DNA of 64,000 nucleotides from Pseudoalteromonas piscicida (GCF_000238315.3 NZ_CP011924.1:3402501-3466500); one strand, 5' to 3'. Positions 10,093 through 22,355 are shown, counted from the first letter of the stretch. Numbers and translations: made by a program. The notes: generated by a model not told the origin, from the sequence alone.

Positions 10093-11314
10093 GCTCAGTG
10101 CCGCTCTGGCATTATTCGCCATAGGGCAAGTAGGTGCCGTTGAAATTTCAGGACAAGGACAACTGCAAACGACCTGGCAGCATGATGATAATCGTAAAGC
10201 TTGGTATCAGCCAGGGTGGGGCGTTACGCGTTTTGGGAAAGGGGAGTCAGATATTACGCTTAGTCGAGGCGCTATTGATTGGCGTGTAGATTTTGCCAGC
10301 GCTTGGTCTTTGCACGGGGTAACACAGTATGTGCCAGACCCAGATGACAAGCTCGGTTTTACAGAACTGTATTTGCAATATCGAACACTACCCAAAAATG
10401 GTCGCCGTTTTATTATGCGAGCAGGTGGCTTTTATCCGAAGTTTTCTATTGAGAACCCAGATATTGGCTGGTCATCACCCTATATCTACCAGTATTCGGC
10501 TATCAACGCTTGGATTGGTGAGGAAGTGCGGGTATTTGGAGGTGAAGTCGCGATTGAGCAGCCGCAGACGCGTCGTAGCCGCGGTCAGGGATTCAAAGGT
10601 GTGTTTGGTGTTTTTAAGGGGAATGATCCGGCTGGCACTTTACTCGCATGGCGAGGTTTTACCGTGCATGATAGGCAGTCGGTGTTTAACGAAAGTCTCC
10701 CCTTTGCCGCGGTAGAGTCGTTGAACACACCGCAGCTACAACATCAAGCACAGCATGTTGAACCGTTTTCGGAAGTAGATGGCCGATTTGGTTATTATCT
10801 TGGGTATCATCGCGACTTTTCAAACCGTAGTGAGATCAATGTCTATTGGTACGATAATAATGGCGATCCAAGTAAGATCAACTACCGAACTGGGCAGTAT
10901 GCGTGGGACACTAAATTTATTAGTGCAGCTTGGCGTTACAAGTTAACACCGCAGACCCATATACTCGCACAAGGCATGCTGGGTAATACCGCAATGGGTG
11001 CCAATCGAGGCGTTGATAATGACTTTAATAGCTGGTTTTTGCTACTCACACATCAGCGCGATGAGTGGCGCTTTGCCTTACGGGGGGAGCAGTTCAAAGT
11101 CATCGACAAAGATGATTGGCAGTTCGACCCTAATCAAAGTGATGGCCATGCACTGACCGCTACAGTGAAGTATCGAATTAATAGCAATTGGCTTGTGGGC
11201 GGAGAGTTTTTGAGTCTGGCAACCACAGTTGCAAACCGCGAGGCCTTTAACGGTAAGCCTAAGCAAAGCGATAATGTGTGGCGACTCAGCGCGGAGTATC
11301 GCTTTAATTTATAA
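10073..11314 (+). CDS. Outer-membrane beta-barrel (porin-like) protein
   Basis: 413 residues from the ATG at 10073, chosen because AGGA lies 8 nt upstream and a clean signal peptide follows (MASMITKLSAALALF..., cut near VGA/VEIS). The mature part is rich in alternating aromatic strands and ends in AEYRFNL, close to the terminal-aromatic signature for BAM insertion. It overlaps the cupredoxin-like gene by 20 bases. No specific substrate can be named. Alternative: an uncharacterised OprP/OmpL-type barrel. Confidence 0.7.
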   Translation: MASMITKLSAALALFAIGQVGAVEISGQGQLQTTWQHDDNRKAWYQPGWGVTRFGKGESDITLSRGAIDWRVDFASAWSLHGVTQYVPDPDDKLGFTELYLQYRTLPKNGRRFIMRAGGFYPKFSIENPDIGWSSPYIYQYSAINAWIGEEVRVFGGEVAIEQPQTRRSRGQGFKGVFGVFKGNDPAGTLLAWRGFTVHDRQSVFNESLPFAAVESLNTPQLQHQAQHVEPFSEVDGRFGYYLGYHRDFSNRSEINVYWYDNNGDPSKINYRTGQYAWDTKFISAAWRYKLTPQTHILAQGMLGNTAMGANRGVDNDFNSWFLLLTHQRDEWRFALRGEQFKVIDKDDWQFDPNQSDGHALTATVKYRINSNWLVGGEFLSLATTVANREAFNGKPKQSDNVWRLSAEYRFNL

Positions 11315-11315
11315 C

Positions 11316-11348
11316 AATAAGCGTGACGCTCAAGGTGTCACGCTTATT
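11316..11348. terminator. Bidirectional terminator between barrel gene and sthA
   Basis: AATAAGCGTGAC and GTCACGCTTATT form a 12-bp stem flanked by A and T runs. It lies between two convergent genes and suits both directions. Confidence 0.85.
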
Positions 11349-11364
11349 TATGCCATACGATGCA

Positions 11365-12801
11365 TTAATCCAGTAGACGATTAATGCCGTTTAGTGCTGC
11401 AACGCGATAGGCTTCGGCCATTGTTGGATAGTTAAAGGTAGTATTGATAAAGTACTCGATATTATTACCCGTTCCTTTTTGCTCCATAATGGCTTGGCCG
11501 ATATGGATGATCTCGGATGCACGTTCACCAAAGCAGTGAATACCTAATATTTCTTTGGTTTCTGCATGGAACAAAATTTTCAAGCTGCCAACTTCAGTGC
11601 CTGTGATCTGTGCACGAGCCAAATGTTTAAACTGGGCGCGGCCCACTTCATAGGGAATGCGCGCAGCGGTGAGTTCTTGCTCGGTTTTACCAACAGAGCT
11701 CATTTCTGGAATGGTGTAAATGCCGGTTGGGATATCGGTTATCAAACGATCATCACAGGCACCATGCACAATCGCATTGGCTGCAATACGCCCTTGATCG
11801 AACGCTGCACTGGCTAGGCTTGGATAGCCAATCACATCTCCTACTGCGAAAATATTATCTACTTCAGTTTGATAGTGTTCGTTGACTTTAAGCTGGCCAC
11901 GGCTATCAGCCTTTAGACCTACACTTGCAAGGTTGAGTGTTTCGGTATTACCGGAGCGGCCATTGGCCCATAAAATGCAGTCAGCACGTACTTTCTTGCC
12001 AGACTGTAGATGCACAATAACCCCCTTATCATGGGTCTCTACTTTCGCAAACTCCTCGTTATGGCGAATAACAATACCATTATTCCAAAAATGGTAACTG
12101 AGTGCGTCAGAGATCTCGGCATCCATAAAGGCCAATAAGCGGTCGCGGGTGTTGATGAGGTCTACCTTTGCGCCCAGTCCTTTAAAGATTGAGGCATATT
12201 CACAGCCTATGACCCCCGCGCCGTATATCAATACGCGCTGAGGATTATGCTCAAGGCTTAAAATAGTGTCGCTGTCGTAGACGCGAGGGTGGTTAAAATC
12301 AACGCCTGGTGGGCGGTATGGGCGCGAGCCTGTGGCGATCACAATGGTTTTAGCGGTGAGTAACTCTTGCGAACCATCTTGATGAATGACTTGTACCGTA
12401 TTTGCGTCAACAAAGCTGGCATCGCCTTGGAATAAGTGAATGCGGTTACGACCATAAAAGCTAGAACGCAATGTTGACTGTTTTGAGATCACATCACTGG
12501 CATGGTGCAAAATATCTTGAAAGGTATGGCGCTGCGGGCGCTCGGTAAAACGATAAAGTGGATTTGCTTTATACTCAATTAGACGACTGACAGAATGACG
12601 AAGCGCTTTTGAGGGAATGGTGCCCCAGTGCACGCAGCCACCGCCAACCGCATGCTGGCGTTCGATAACCGCGACTTTCTTACCACTTTTAGAGAGGTTC
12701 ATGGCGGCGCCTTCGCCGCCAGGTCCGGTGCCTATAATAATGGCATCGTATTGATAGGATTGTGGAACAGTTTCGGTTTTTTCTGCAGCTTTTTTGCTCA
12801 C
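11365..12801 (-). CDS. sthA: Soluble pyridine nucleotide transhydrogenase
   Basis: 478 residues, very close in sequence to E. coli SthA. The FAD-binding motif GTGPGGEG lies near residue 24, and the NAD-binding motif [11 protein letters not shown] is in the middle. The active-site region reads [13 protein letters not shown] with a single Cys, as in SthA and unlike dithiol reductases of the same fold. The C-terminal dimer domain has [15 protein letters not shown]. It interconverts NADH/NADPH in the cytosol. The start is a GTG with AAGGGG 7 nt upstream. It is single and convergent with the barrel gene. Confidence 0.96.
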   Translation of the reverse strand: MSKKAAEKTETVPQSYQYDAIIIGTGPGGEGAAMNLSKSGKKVAVIERQHAVGGGCVHWGTIPSKALRHSVSRLIEYKANPLYRFTERPQRHTFQDILHHASDVISKQSTLRSSFYGRNRIHLFQGDASFVDANTVQVIHQDGSQELLTAKTIVIATGSRPYRPPGVDFNHPRVYDSDTILSLEHNPQRVLIYGAGVIGCEYASIFKGLGAKVDLINTRDRLLAFMDAEISDALSYHFWNNGIVIRHNEEFAKVETHDKGVIVHLQSGKKVRADCILWANGRSGNTETLNLASVGLKADSRGQLKVNEHYQTEVDNIFAVGDVIGYPSLASAAFDQGRIAANAIVHGACDDRLITDIPTGIYTIPEMSSVGKTEQELTAARIPYEVGRAQFKHLARAQITGTEVGSLKILFHAETKEILGIHCFGERASEIIHIGQAIMEQKGTGNNIEYFINTTFNYPTMAEAYRVAALNGINRLLD

Positions 12802-12836
12802 GGCCTCACCCCTTTAGTTATTGAGGCCGCTGAACG

Positions 12837-13964
12837 TTATGCCGTTTTCAGTAGCCTCGAATTTAGTGCAATCCAAGCTTGTTTTTGGCTTTCCCAAGCT
12901 TGTTCTAGCTCTTTATATTGTTGCATCAGTGCGGAATGTTCGCACTGTGCAAGTACTGCCTCTTTCTTCGCTTCGAGTACCTGCTTTTGTACAGTACAGT
13001 AGTTTTGAAGCTTTTTAAGAAGTAAATCATACTCTTGTTGTAACAATGTAAGCTTATCTTGCGCCAAAGGCAATTTTGCGAGACTGACTTTAGTCTTATT
13101 CAACAAGGTCTCCGCTTTGGCTTTTTCAATGCGCTCAACCGGAGTGCGTTTTAGCTTACTGGCAAGGCCCAGTGCTGCAAAAGTGCGGATCAGCCATTTA
13201 GTTGGGTCATAGTGATACCAGCGAATACCATTACGGTAGTCGCTGGCAAAAATATGATGAAAGTTATGGTAGCCTTCACCGTAAGTGAATAGGGCTAGCA
13301 AACCATTGTCTCGCGCGGTATTTTTTTCGGTGTAAGGACGACTACCCCAAATGTGTGCCAGTGAATTGATAAAGAAGGTAAAGTGTTGACTGAGTACGAG
13401 TCTGAGTACGCCTGCAAGTAACAACATACCAAACACATTTCCGAGTAATAATCCTAGCACTAACGGGATGCCTATATTCGTAAGTAACACCAATTTCATA
13501 TAGTGCTTGTGTTGCCACATCACGATAGGGTTACGTTGTAAGTCTCTGGCGTTATTATAATCACCGTAAGTCTCGCCTTGATAATCTCTCAGCATCCAAC
13601 CGATATGGCTATACCAGAAGCCTCGTGTTGCGGCGTACGGATCTTTTACTGGGTCGTCGACTTGACCGTGGTGCACACGGTGATCGCTACTCCAATGTAA
13701 TATACTGTTTTGTAACGCGAATGCGCCACCCAACGCAAAAATAACTTGGATCACAGGATGGGCGTCATAGGCTTTATGGGCCCATAAGCGGTGATACCCA
13801 GCGGTGATCGACAGACCGGCGTAAAACATACAGGCAACAAAAGCTACCCAGTGGCTGGTGGTATAACCGTATTCAAAGCCATACCAAGGCACCAAAGTGA
13901 TCGCAGCTAAAAACGATAAGCTAAAGAACAGCACATTGGTCCATAAAATGGGTGGTTTTTTCAT
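12837..13964 (-). CDS. Acyl-CoA/acyl-lipid delta-9 desaturase
   Basis: 375 residues from the ATG at 13964. An in-frame TTG one codon earlier lacks support. Four membrane segments and the three histidine boxes of membrane desaturases are present: HRLWAH, HRVHH and HNFHH. It introduces double bonds in membrane fatty acids. The last 100 residues are a long charged, probably coiled-coil tail, unusual in length for the family. It is divergent from fabR, with the FabR operator between them, so unsaturated acyl pools should control it. Confidence 0.92.
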   Translation of the reverse strand: MKKPPILWTNVLFFSLSFLAAITLVPWYGFEYGYTTSHWVAFVACMFYAGLSITAGYHRLWAHKAYDAHPVIQVIFALGGAFALQNSILHWSSDHRVHHGQVDDPVKDPYAATRGFWYSHIGWMLRDYQGETYGDYNNARDLQRNPIVMWQHKHYMKLVLLTNIGIPLVLGLLLGNVFGMLLLAGVLRLVLSQHFTFFINSLAHIWGSRPYTEKNTARDNGLLALFTYGEGYHNFHHIFASDYRNGIRWYHYDPTKWLIRTFAALGLASKLKRTPVERIEKAKAETLLNKTKVSLAKLPLAQDKLTLLQQEYDLLLKKLQNYCTVQKQVLEAKKEAVLAQCEHSALMQQYKELEQAWESQKQAWIALNSRLLKTA

Positions 13965-13988
13965 CAATTAATCTCAAAATCTAATTTC

Positions 13989-14006
13989 AGCGTACAACTG
14001 TACGCT
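13989..14006. promoter_or_regulatory. FabR operator (perfect 18-bp palindrome)
   Basis: AGCGTACAACTGTACGCT is a perfect inverted repeat and matches the type of site bound by FabR in gammaproteobacteria. It lies 25 bp upstream of the desaturase start and 84 bp before fabR, well placed to repress the desaturase. Confidence 0.85.
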
Positions 14007-14089
14007 AAAATAGTATTTCATTCTTGCTGCGTCAAGGTTTAGACTGCGGTTTATTGTTCTTATTTTTCGAAGCGAATTGGGGAAAGTCC

Positions 14090-14713
14090 ATGGCTGGTGT
14101 ACGCGCCCAACAAAAACAGAAGACCCGTCAAGCGCTTATCGAAGCGGCATTTAATCAACTAAGTGCTGAGCATAGTTTCTCGAATTTAAGCCTGCGTGAA
14201 GTCGCACGAGAGGCGGGTATCGCACCTACTTCTTTTTATCGACATTTTAAGGATATGAACGAGCTCGGGCTGACTATGGTAGATGAAGCGGGTTTAACCT
14301 TGCGACAACTAATGCGCCAAGCAAGGCGTCGCATCGCTAAAGGTGGTAGCGTGATCAATACTTCTGTGCACACCTTTATGGAATTTATTGAGCAGTCGAG
14401 CAACCAATTTCGTTTATTATTGCGTGAACGTTCGGGCACGTCGCCTGCGTTTCGAGCCGCCGTGGCTAGAGAAATCAAACATTTTATCTTAGAGCTTGCT
14501 CATTATCTTGAAACGGAAACTGGAGTAGATACCCATCACGCCCACATGCAAGCTGAAGCAATGGTTACCTTAGTATTTAGCTCTGGTGCTGAGGCTTTGG
14601 ATCAAGATCCCCCACAACGCGCTGAACTGACCGAGCGTTTGAAGTGGCAGTTGCGGTATATCGCAAAAGGTGCCTCTGGTTATGCAAAACATCCAGAACC
14701 AATAAAAAAATAG
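14090..14713 (+). CDS. fabR: TetR-family repressor of unsaturated fatty acid synthesis
   Basis: 207 residues from the ATG at 14090, which follows GGGGAAAG. An upstream in-frame start at 14024 would add 22 residues without an RBS. The N-terminal TetR helix-turn-helix reads [21 protein letters not shown], the typical FabR recognition helix. It should sense long-chain acyl thioesters and repress desaturase and fab genes through the palindrome upstream. It is divergent from the desaturase it controls and ends inside its own terminator. Confidence 0.92.
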   Translation: MAGVRAQQKQKTRQALIEAAFNQLSAEHSFSNLSLREVAREAGIAPTSFYRHFKDMNELGLTMVDEAGLTLRQLMRQARRRIAKGGSVINTSVHTFMEFIEQSSNQFRLLLRERSGTSPAFRAAVAREIKHFILELAHYLETETGVDTHHAHMQAEAMVTLVFSSGAEALDQDPPQRAELTERLKWQLRYIAKGASGYAKHPEPIKK

Positions 14714-14734
14714 CCTAAATTGGCTATTTTTTTA
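14705..14734 (+). terminator. Terminator of fabR
   Basis: AAAAATAGCC and GGCTATTTTT pair around a short loop and run into seven T. The fabR stop codon lies within the stem. Confidence 0.88.
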
Positions 14735-14948
14735 TTGGTAATTAAAATTCAAAATTATCCTGCTCATTTCATATCCTATCTGTGTTCACTCCTAATCTTG
14801 AAATATATTTTCTAAATCTGGTGTTTTTTTAATTTAAATTGCCAAAAAACTGAGGTTTAAACTCTATTTTTGGGATAATTTATGCTTGATTGTCGCTTTT
14901 AAAGCATGTTAAAACATAACCAATTCATCAACAGGAACACTAAGCTCA

Positions 14949-15017
14949 ATGAAAATGACTGCGCGTATTTCACTCCTTCTTAACCTCCTACTGGTAAACC
15001 AGAGGGGTGGGGTGTAA
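14949..15017 (+). CDS. leuL: leu operon leader peptide
   Basis: A 22-codon reading frame, M K M T A R I S L L L N L L L V N Q R G G V, has six Leu codons within seven positions (CTC CTT CTT AAC CTC CTA CTG). It ends 31 bp before a strong terminator and 73 bp before leuA. This is the classical arrangement for attenuation: ribosome stalling at Leu codons under leucine shortage prevents formation of the terminator. Confidence 0.9.
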   Translation: MKMTARISLLLNLLLVNQRGGV

Positions 15018-15048
15018 TTGCGCAAATTGAGCGACATTTACTGTAGAC

Positions 15049-15074
15049 ACCCCGCACTTGCGGGGTTTTTTTTT
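15049..15074 (+). terminator. leu attenuator
   Basis: ACCCCGC and GCGGGGT form a GC-rich 7-bp stem with a 4-nt loop, followed by nine T, 16 nt before leuA. Together with the leader peptide it forms a leucine-responsive attenuator. Confidence 0.9.
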
Positions 15075-15090
15075 GGCTGAGGATAAGGGT

Positions 15091-17711
<2,621 letters not shown>

Positions 17712-17726
17712 TAAAGGTAAGAGAAA

Positions 17727-19130
17727 GTGGCAAAAACATTATACGATAAAATTTGGCAATCCCATGTGGTTGCTAAATTAAACGAGCAAACCGATCTCTT
17801 GTACATTGACCGTCATCTAGTACACGAAGTCACTTCACCGCAGGCGTTTGCGGGATTAAGAGAGCAGAATCGTCCGGTAAGATGTCCAGAAAAAACCTTT
17901 GCAACAATGGATCATAATGTCTCGACCAAGAGCCGTTCGATTGATGCTGCCAGTGAGGTGAGCAAAAACCAGCTACAAGCGTTGGCACAAAACTGTGAAG
18001 AGTTTGGCATTGTGCTTTACGATTTGAATTCCATTAACCAAGGCATAGTGCACGTAATGGGACCTGAGCAAGGGATCACTTTGCCGGGTACAACGATTGT
18101 ATGTGGCGATAGCCATACCTCAACGCATGGCGCATTTGGAGCGCTGGCTCACGGTATTGGTACATCAGAGGTTGAACATGTGCTGGCCACGCAAACATTA
18201 CAACAGAAAAAAGCCAAATCGTTAAAAATTCAGGTGAATGGCGTGTTGCGTCCGACCGTGACTGCAAAAGACTTGATCCTCGCTGTGATTGGGCAATTGG
18301 GCACAGCTGGTGGCACTGGTTATGTGGCTGAGTTTTGTGGGACGGGGATCGAAGCGCTGTCGATGGAAGCGCGGATGACGCTGTGTAATATGAGTATTGA
18401 AATGGGGGCGAAAGCTGGCTTGATCGCACCTGATGAGAAAACCTTTGCGTATTTACGTGGTCGCCCATTTGCACCTCAAGGCGAAGACTTTGACGCTGCG
18501 GTGCACTACTGGAAAACCCTGCATAGCGACCCGGATGCTGAATTTGATCGTGTTGTGGAGCTGGATGCTGACAGTGTGCAACCTCAAGTAACTTGGGGGA
18601 CAAGCCCAGAACAAGTCATTGGGATTAATGATCTATTACCTAACCCTGACGATGAACCTAATTTAGTCAAAGCGGATGCGATGCGCAGCGCGCTGAAATA
18701 TATGGGCCTCACAGCAGGACAAAGGCTAAGCGATGCCAAAGTCGACACCGTATTTATTGGCTCTTGCACCAATAGCCGTATTGAAGATTTGCGTGCGGCG
18801 GCACAAGTGGTGGCGGGCAAGCACGTAGCGGCAGGCGTTGAAGCGCTTATCGTCCCGGGATCAGGATTAGTAAAACAGCAAGCCGAACAAGAAGGCTTAG
18901 CCGATATTTTCAAAGCTGCGGGGTTTGAGTGGTGTGAACCGGGCTGCTCTATGTGCTTGGCGATGAATGATGATCGTCTTGGCGCAGAAAAACGCTGTGC
19001 ATCGACCTCAAACCGTAATTTTGAAGGGCGCCAAGGGCGAGGCGGTCGTACGCATTTGGTGAGTCCAGCAATGGCTGCCGCAGCGGCAATTGCAGGTCAC
19101 TTTACTGATATTCGAGGAGAGGCGTCATGA
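17727..19130 (+). CDS. leuC: 3-isopropylmalate dehydratase large subunit
   Basis: 467 residues starting at a GTG ([10 protein letters not shown]). Aconitase-family iron-sulfur ligands are visible in [16 protein letters not shown] and in [11 protein letters not shown] (C-x-x-C). It forms the catalytic [4Fe-4S] subunit that isomerises 2- to 3-isopropylmalate with LeuD. It lies 15 bp after leuB and overlaps leuD by 4 bases. Confidence 0.97.
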   Translation: MAKTLYDKIWQSHVVAKLNEQTDLLYIDRHLVHEVTSPQAFAGLREQNRPVRCPEKTFATMDHNVSTKSRSIDAASEVSKNQLQALAQNCEEFGIVLYDLNSINQGIVHVMGPEQGITLPGTTIVCGDSHTSTHGAFGALAHGIGTSEVEHVLATQTLQQKKAKSLKIQVNGVLRPTVTAKDLILAVIGQLGTAGGTGYVAEFCGTGIEALSMEARMTLCNMSIEMGAKAGLIAPDEKTFAYLRGRPFAPQGEDFDAAVHYWKTLHSDPDAEFDRVVELDADSVQPQVTWGTSPEQVIGINDLLPNPDDEPNLVKADAMRSALKYMGLTAGQRLSDAKVDTVFIGSCTNSRIEDLRAAAQVVAGKHVAAGVEALIVPGSGLVKQQAEQEGLADIFKAAGFEWCEPGCSMCLAMNDDRLGAEKRCASTSNRNFEGRQGRGGRTHLVSPAMAAAAAIAGHFTDIRGEAS

Positions 19131-19726
19131 GCGTGTTTCATCAGGGCCTAGTTGCGCCATTAGACAAAAACAATGTTGATACAGACCAAATTATTCCCAA
19201 GCAGTTTTTAACTTCAACCAGCCGCGATGGGTTTGATAAAGCGCTGTTTTATGATTGGCGCTATCTTGAAGATGGCCAGTCAGATCCGAACTTTGTGCTT
19301 AACTATCGACAATATCAGGGCGCGTCAATCTTGTTAACCCGTGACAACTTTGGTTGTGGTTCGTCTCGTGAGCATGCTCCATGGGCGCTAAAGCAATATG
19401 GTTTTACGGTGATCTTAGCCGAGAGCTTTGCCGATATCTTTTTTAATAATTGTGGTAATAACCAAATGCTTTGCATTGCGTTACCAGCCAGCACGTTAGA
19501 TGCGCTCTTCGATGCATGCGAGCAACAATCACAAGTACATTTGAGTATTGACCTAGAAGCGCAGCAGATAAGCGGAGCGGGTATTGCACCAATTGACTTT
19601 GAGGTGCGAGAAGACATCAAAGCACGCCTCTTGAGTGGCCTTGACTTTATCGGTGAGACCGAATTATTAAATGCTCAAATTGATGCCTTTGAGCAGCAGC
19701 TTGCTACGACAAGACCTTGGCAATAA
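19127..19726 (+). CDS. leuD: 3-isopropylmalate dehydratase small subunit
   Basis: 199 residues. Family motifs [14 protein letters not shown] at the N-terminus and [13 protein letters not shown] near residue 72 are clear. It pairs with LeuC. It is the last gene of the leuABCD operon, with a terminator about 40 bp downstream. Confidence 0.97.
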   Translation: MSVFHQGLVAPLDKNNVDTDQIIPKQFLTSTSRDGFDKALFYDWRYLEDGQSDPNFVLNYRQYQGASILLTRDNFGCGSSREHAPWALKQYGFTVILAESFADIFFNNCGNNQMLCIALPASTLDALFDACEQQSQVHLSIDLEAQQISGAGIAPIDFEVREDIKARLLSGLDFIGETELLNAQIDAFEQQLATTRPWQ

Positions 19727-19763
19727 TAGCTGTTTACTCAATTTGGTCGAATAATTTTGCCAC

Positions 19764-19800
19764 AAAGCCAGAAGCTGATTAAGCTCTGGCTTTATTTATT
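19764..19800 (+). terminator. Terminator of the leu operon
   Basis: AAAGCCAGA and TCTGGCTTT pair around a 12-nt internal part that itself begins AGCT and ends AGC. A T-rich tail follows. It lies about 40 bp after leuD. Confidence 0.75.
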
Positions 19801-19813
19801 TTAGGTGTCTCCA

Positions 19814-20408
19814 ATGAAAAAATTAACTTTTAGCGCTACTCGCAACCTTGAGCTGCGCAGCCTTCGCGCGTCCTGCCCCGCTGGTTTCCATCCCAAGCCA
19901 TGATGCATTTTTTGACGCTATTAAAGCGCATTGTGGTAAAGCCTACGAAGGTAAAGTAACGGTGGATAATCAAGGGCCAAGCAGCTTTAGTGATGCGCGC
20001 CTTGTGATGCACGTTCGTAAATGCAGTGACGCTGAGCTTCAAGTTCCATTTCATGTAGGAAAAGATGCTTCAAGAACTTGGATCATCACCAAAACAGGGG
20101 GTGGTTTGAGCTTAAAGCACGATCACCGCCATGAAGATGGCAGCGACGACGTTTCTACTATGTATGGTGGTCATACCCTAGATGCGGGATTTAATACCGT
20201 GCAGTCGTTCCCAGCTGACGAATATTCAAAACAGTTATTCGTCCAGCAAGGGATCCCACAGTCAGTCGGAAATACATGGCAGATGTATATCTACCCAGAG
20301 CAGTTTACCTATCGTTTGGTGCGTGAAGGGCGAGAGTTTCGAGTGGACTTTGATTTAACGAAACCTGTCGCTGCACCAACAGCGCCTTGGGGATATAATA
20401 CCAATTGA
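19814..20408 (+). pseudogene. Secreted hypothetical protein, frameshifted in the signal peptide
   Basis: The intact part encodes about 185 residues, but its only credible start, ATG AAA AAA TTA ACT TTT at 19814, is in another frame. Removing one T from the TTTT run at 19828-19831 gives MKKLTLALLATLSCAAFA followed by RPAPLVSIP, a perfect Sec signal peptide joined to the mature protein. As given, the gene either is broken, uses a weak internal TTG (19848) without an export signal, or carries a sequencing error in a short homopolymer. The mature protein has no domain that I recognise; it has DHRHEDG and a C-terminal PWGYNTN. Confidence 0.7.
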
Positions 20409-20607
20409 ATTAATTCTCTAATCAATTTGAAGGGTGAAATAGCATATTAGCTTCGTTAAAAATTTCTCTTTTAGAACAACAAAATAGTAAAATTTTTGCC
20501 TTGCTACTAAAGCTATTTTCCCGCTTCAAGATAGATCATTTACTTAATACAACTGGTATAAAGACTAAACCCAGAGCGGGTTACTGAAAAAGATTTATAG
20601 CGCTAAC

Positions 20608-20638
20608 AAAAATGTGTGGCTATTTGGCCACACATTTT
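20608..20638 (-). terminator. Terminator of the lipoprotein gene
   Basis: AAAATGTGTGGC and GCCACACATTTTT pair around a 6-nt loop, with the T run on the minus strand. The stop codon of the lipoprotein gene is inside the hairpin. Confidence 0.8.
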
Positions 20639-20994
20639 ACGTCTACCGTTAAGTCATTCTGATAAGGTCGTGGCTCTAATGGCATCTTATCAAAGCCTTG
20701 AACGCCACCAAGTAATGTCAACTGTGGGTTACTACCTTGGCATAAGCGTTTGGCATGGCGCAGCAAAAATACGCTTTGTTGCCTAAAATGCGCATAACTA
20801 TCTGGCTTAATTGCCAGTCGAAAGTGGTCATCGTTATACGTGGTTTGCTCATAATGTACTTTGTGGTCAAAGTCATAGAGCTTTTCAGGTTCGCCTCGTG
20901 GAACCGGTGTATATTGGCACGCCGAGAGCAGTGTTACACCTACAACTAGGGAACTTAGCTTTAATGGATTTAGTCTCAATGATAACTTACGCAT
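20620..20994 (-). CDS. Small predicted lipoprotein
   Basis: 124 residues. A signal sequence ends in the lipobox TLLSAC, so Cys26 should be lipidated. The mature part of about 100 residues has two further cysteines (RLC, VKC) and no domain that I recognise. It is monocistronic and divergent from the TerB-like gene, with 54 bp between the two. Envelope location is well supported; function is unknown. Confidence 0.75.
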   Translation of the reverse strand: MRKLSLRLNPLKLSSLVVGVTLLSACQYTPVPRGEPEKLYDFDHKVHYEQTTYNDDHFRLAIKPDSYAHFRQQSVFLLRHAKRLCQGSNPQLTLLGGVQGFDKMPLEPRPYQNDLTVDVKCVAK

Positions 20995-21048
20995 AACTGT
21001 CCTTTTAGTCTGCTACATTTACAGTATATCACATGGGAGATTAGCTAC

Positions 21049-21489
21049 TTGCTTAACCAACTTAAAAAACTATTTCAAAGCTTGCAGGAATCATCACCGA
21101 AACAAGAAATCGACTTTAATACCGCGCTTGCTGCATTACTGGTCGAAGTGATGCGAGCGGACGGCAAACTACAACAGTCGGAGTTCGATAAAATTGCGGA
21201 GCTGCTAAAAACGCGTTGTGAATTGCCTGAACCGCAAGTCAGTGCACTGATAACACAAGCGCAGCAACTGGTGGAACAGGCAGTAGATATGTATTCTTTT
21301 GCCAAGCAAGTGAATAACCACACCAGCGACATTGAGCGCATCGAGGTCATTGAGCTATTGTGGCACGTAGCTTATGCAGATGGCGAACTCGACAGCCATG
21401 AAGACCATATCATTCGGAAAATAGCCGGGCTGTTTTATGTTGCCCATGCCGATTTTATCGCTGCAAAGCTTCGCGCACAGCCAGAGTGA
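21049..21489 (+). CDS. TerB-like / DjlA-like N-terminal domain protein
   Basis: 146 residues from a TTG at 21049, preceded by GGGAG. The pattern of two acidic helical repeats, MRADGKLQQSEFDKI and AYADGELDSHEDHIIRKIA, is typical of the TerB family. No transmembrane segment or J domain is present. The role of such stand-alone TerB proteins is not established. It is followed directly by the MITE-like element. Confidence 0.78.
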   Translation: MLNQLKKLFQSLQESSPKQEIDFNTALAALLVEVMRADGKLQQSEFDKIAELLKTRCELPEPQVSALITQAQQLVEQAVDMYSFAKQVNNHTSDIERIEVIELLWHVAYADGELDSHEDHIIRKIAGLFYVAHADFIAAKLRAQPE

Positions 21490-21508
21490 TCGGTGCGCTG
21501 TTTTATAC

Positions 21509-21775
21509 TAGGGCCTGTTGATCTTTCAAGTTTGTTTTTGCAGCAGTTTGACTGGTATTTATACAAGGCAGAGCCTGCGTAGCATAGTTATTCTATGTAA
21601 GTCAGGTGATAACACAGTAGAAATGCCAGTCAAGCGCTGCCCTTTGGGTTCACCTGAGTACGCTTTGTTCATTGTTGCTCAACTTTTGCCTAGATTACTA
21701 GGCGGCAAGTCGAGCGCCGCTACCAAAACACACTCAGAAGAACAAAAATCAAACAGCAAAGGTCAACAGGCCCTA
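21509..21775. mobile_element. MITE-like element with 18-bp terminal inverted repeats
   Basis: The ends TAGGGCCTGTTGATCTTT and AAAGGTCAACAGGCCCTA are inverted repeats matching at 17 of 18 positions. The element is 267 bp, has no transposase gene, and both ends carry the dinucleotide TA, compatible with a TA target duplication as made by IS630/mariner-type transposases. Its right end is only 8 bp from the stop codon of the sigma-factor gene. An 89-residue frame inside has no RBS or domain and is not called. Confidence 0.75.
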
Positions 21776-21783
21776 ATCAATCG

Positions 21784-22296
21784 CTAATGGCTAACTAACT
21801 CCGTTTGGCAGCTACTGATAGCTTCTTTGATCATAAAGTTGACTAAGGTAGGAGAGATTTTATAAAGGTTGGCTATTTCTTTCTGTTTAAGTCTCCCATG
21901 ACGATAAAAAGAAAGAATGTTTTGATGGCGGCGAGATAGCTTTCCAATTGTATCGTTGATCTTTCCACTTAGCTGCTCACTCTCAAATTTAGATTCAACA
22001 TCTATTTGGTGGTCAGTCAGTTGTTCAAAATGACTGGCCTCAATATCAACTAAATTTTCACGATTGAACTTCCTCAACATATCGATAGCGATATTTCGTG
22101 CAACTTGATAACAAAAACTAGTTGCATTTTTGATGGCTTCATTCTGGCTTGTGGACATGCCAGCTAACCGAATATAGGTATCTTGCAAGGCATCTTCAGC
22201 TAAATACGGACAGCGTAAAATACTGGATAGGTATACAAGTAATTTTGACTCGTTTTCAGAAATAACACGCGACCACTTAACCGCAAATTGAGACAC
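21784..22296 (-). CDS. ECF sigma factor, iron-starvation (PvdS/FecI) type
   Basis: 170 residues starting at a GTG with AAGGAG 9 nt upstream. Region 2 (YLAEDALQDTYIRLA ... ATSFCYQVARNIAIDMLRK) and region 4 (LSRRHQNILSFYRHGRLKQKEIANLYKISP) are clear. No FecR-type anti-sigma gene lies nearby, and neither receptor in the island carries an N-terminal signalling domain. This favours a Fur-controlled PvdS/OrbS-like factor over a FecI-type surface-signalling one. A perfect Fur box lies 45 bp upstream. Its likely targets are the [GC]TAAA[TG]-N16-CGTC promoters in the island. Confidence 0.9.
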   Translation of the reverse strand: MSQFAVKWSRVISENESKLLVYLSSILRCPYLAEDALQDTYIRLAGMSTSQNEAIKNATSFCYQVARNIAIDMLRKFNRENLVDIEASHFEQLTDHQIDVESKFESEQLSGKINDTIGKLSRRHQNILSFYRHGRLKQKEIANLYKISPTLVNFMIKEAISSCQTELVSH

Positions 22297-22340
22297 AGCT
22301 ACTTACTCCTTAAGCATTTCAAAAATAACAACAACGCAAA

Positions 22341-22355
22341 TGATAATAATTATCA
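22341..22355 (-). promoter_or_regulatory. Fur box controlling the sigma factor
   Basis: TGATAATAATTATCA is a perfect match to the 7-1-7 Fur consensus TGATAATNATTATCA. It is placed 45 bp upstream of the sigma gene start on the minus strand, overlapping an AT-rich promoter region. Iron-loaded Fur should shut off the sigma factor and with it the siderophore genes. Confidence 0.93.

Noticed and set aside
18076..18603. 175-residue frame antisense to leuC
   Set aside because: leuC is unmistakable on the plus strand; the antisense frame is a by-product of its codon use.
21518..21787. 89-residue frame inside the MITE-like element
   Set aside because: No ribosome site and no recognisable domain; the frame runs through the terminal inverted repeat.
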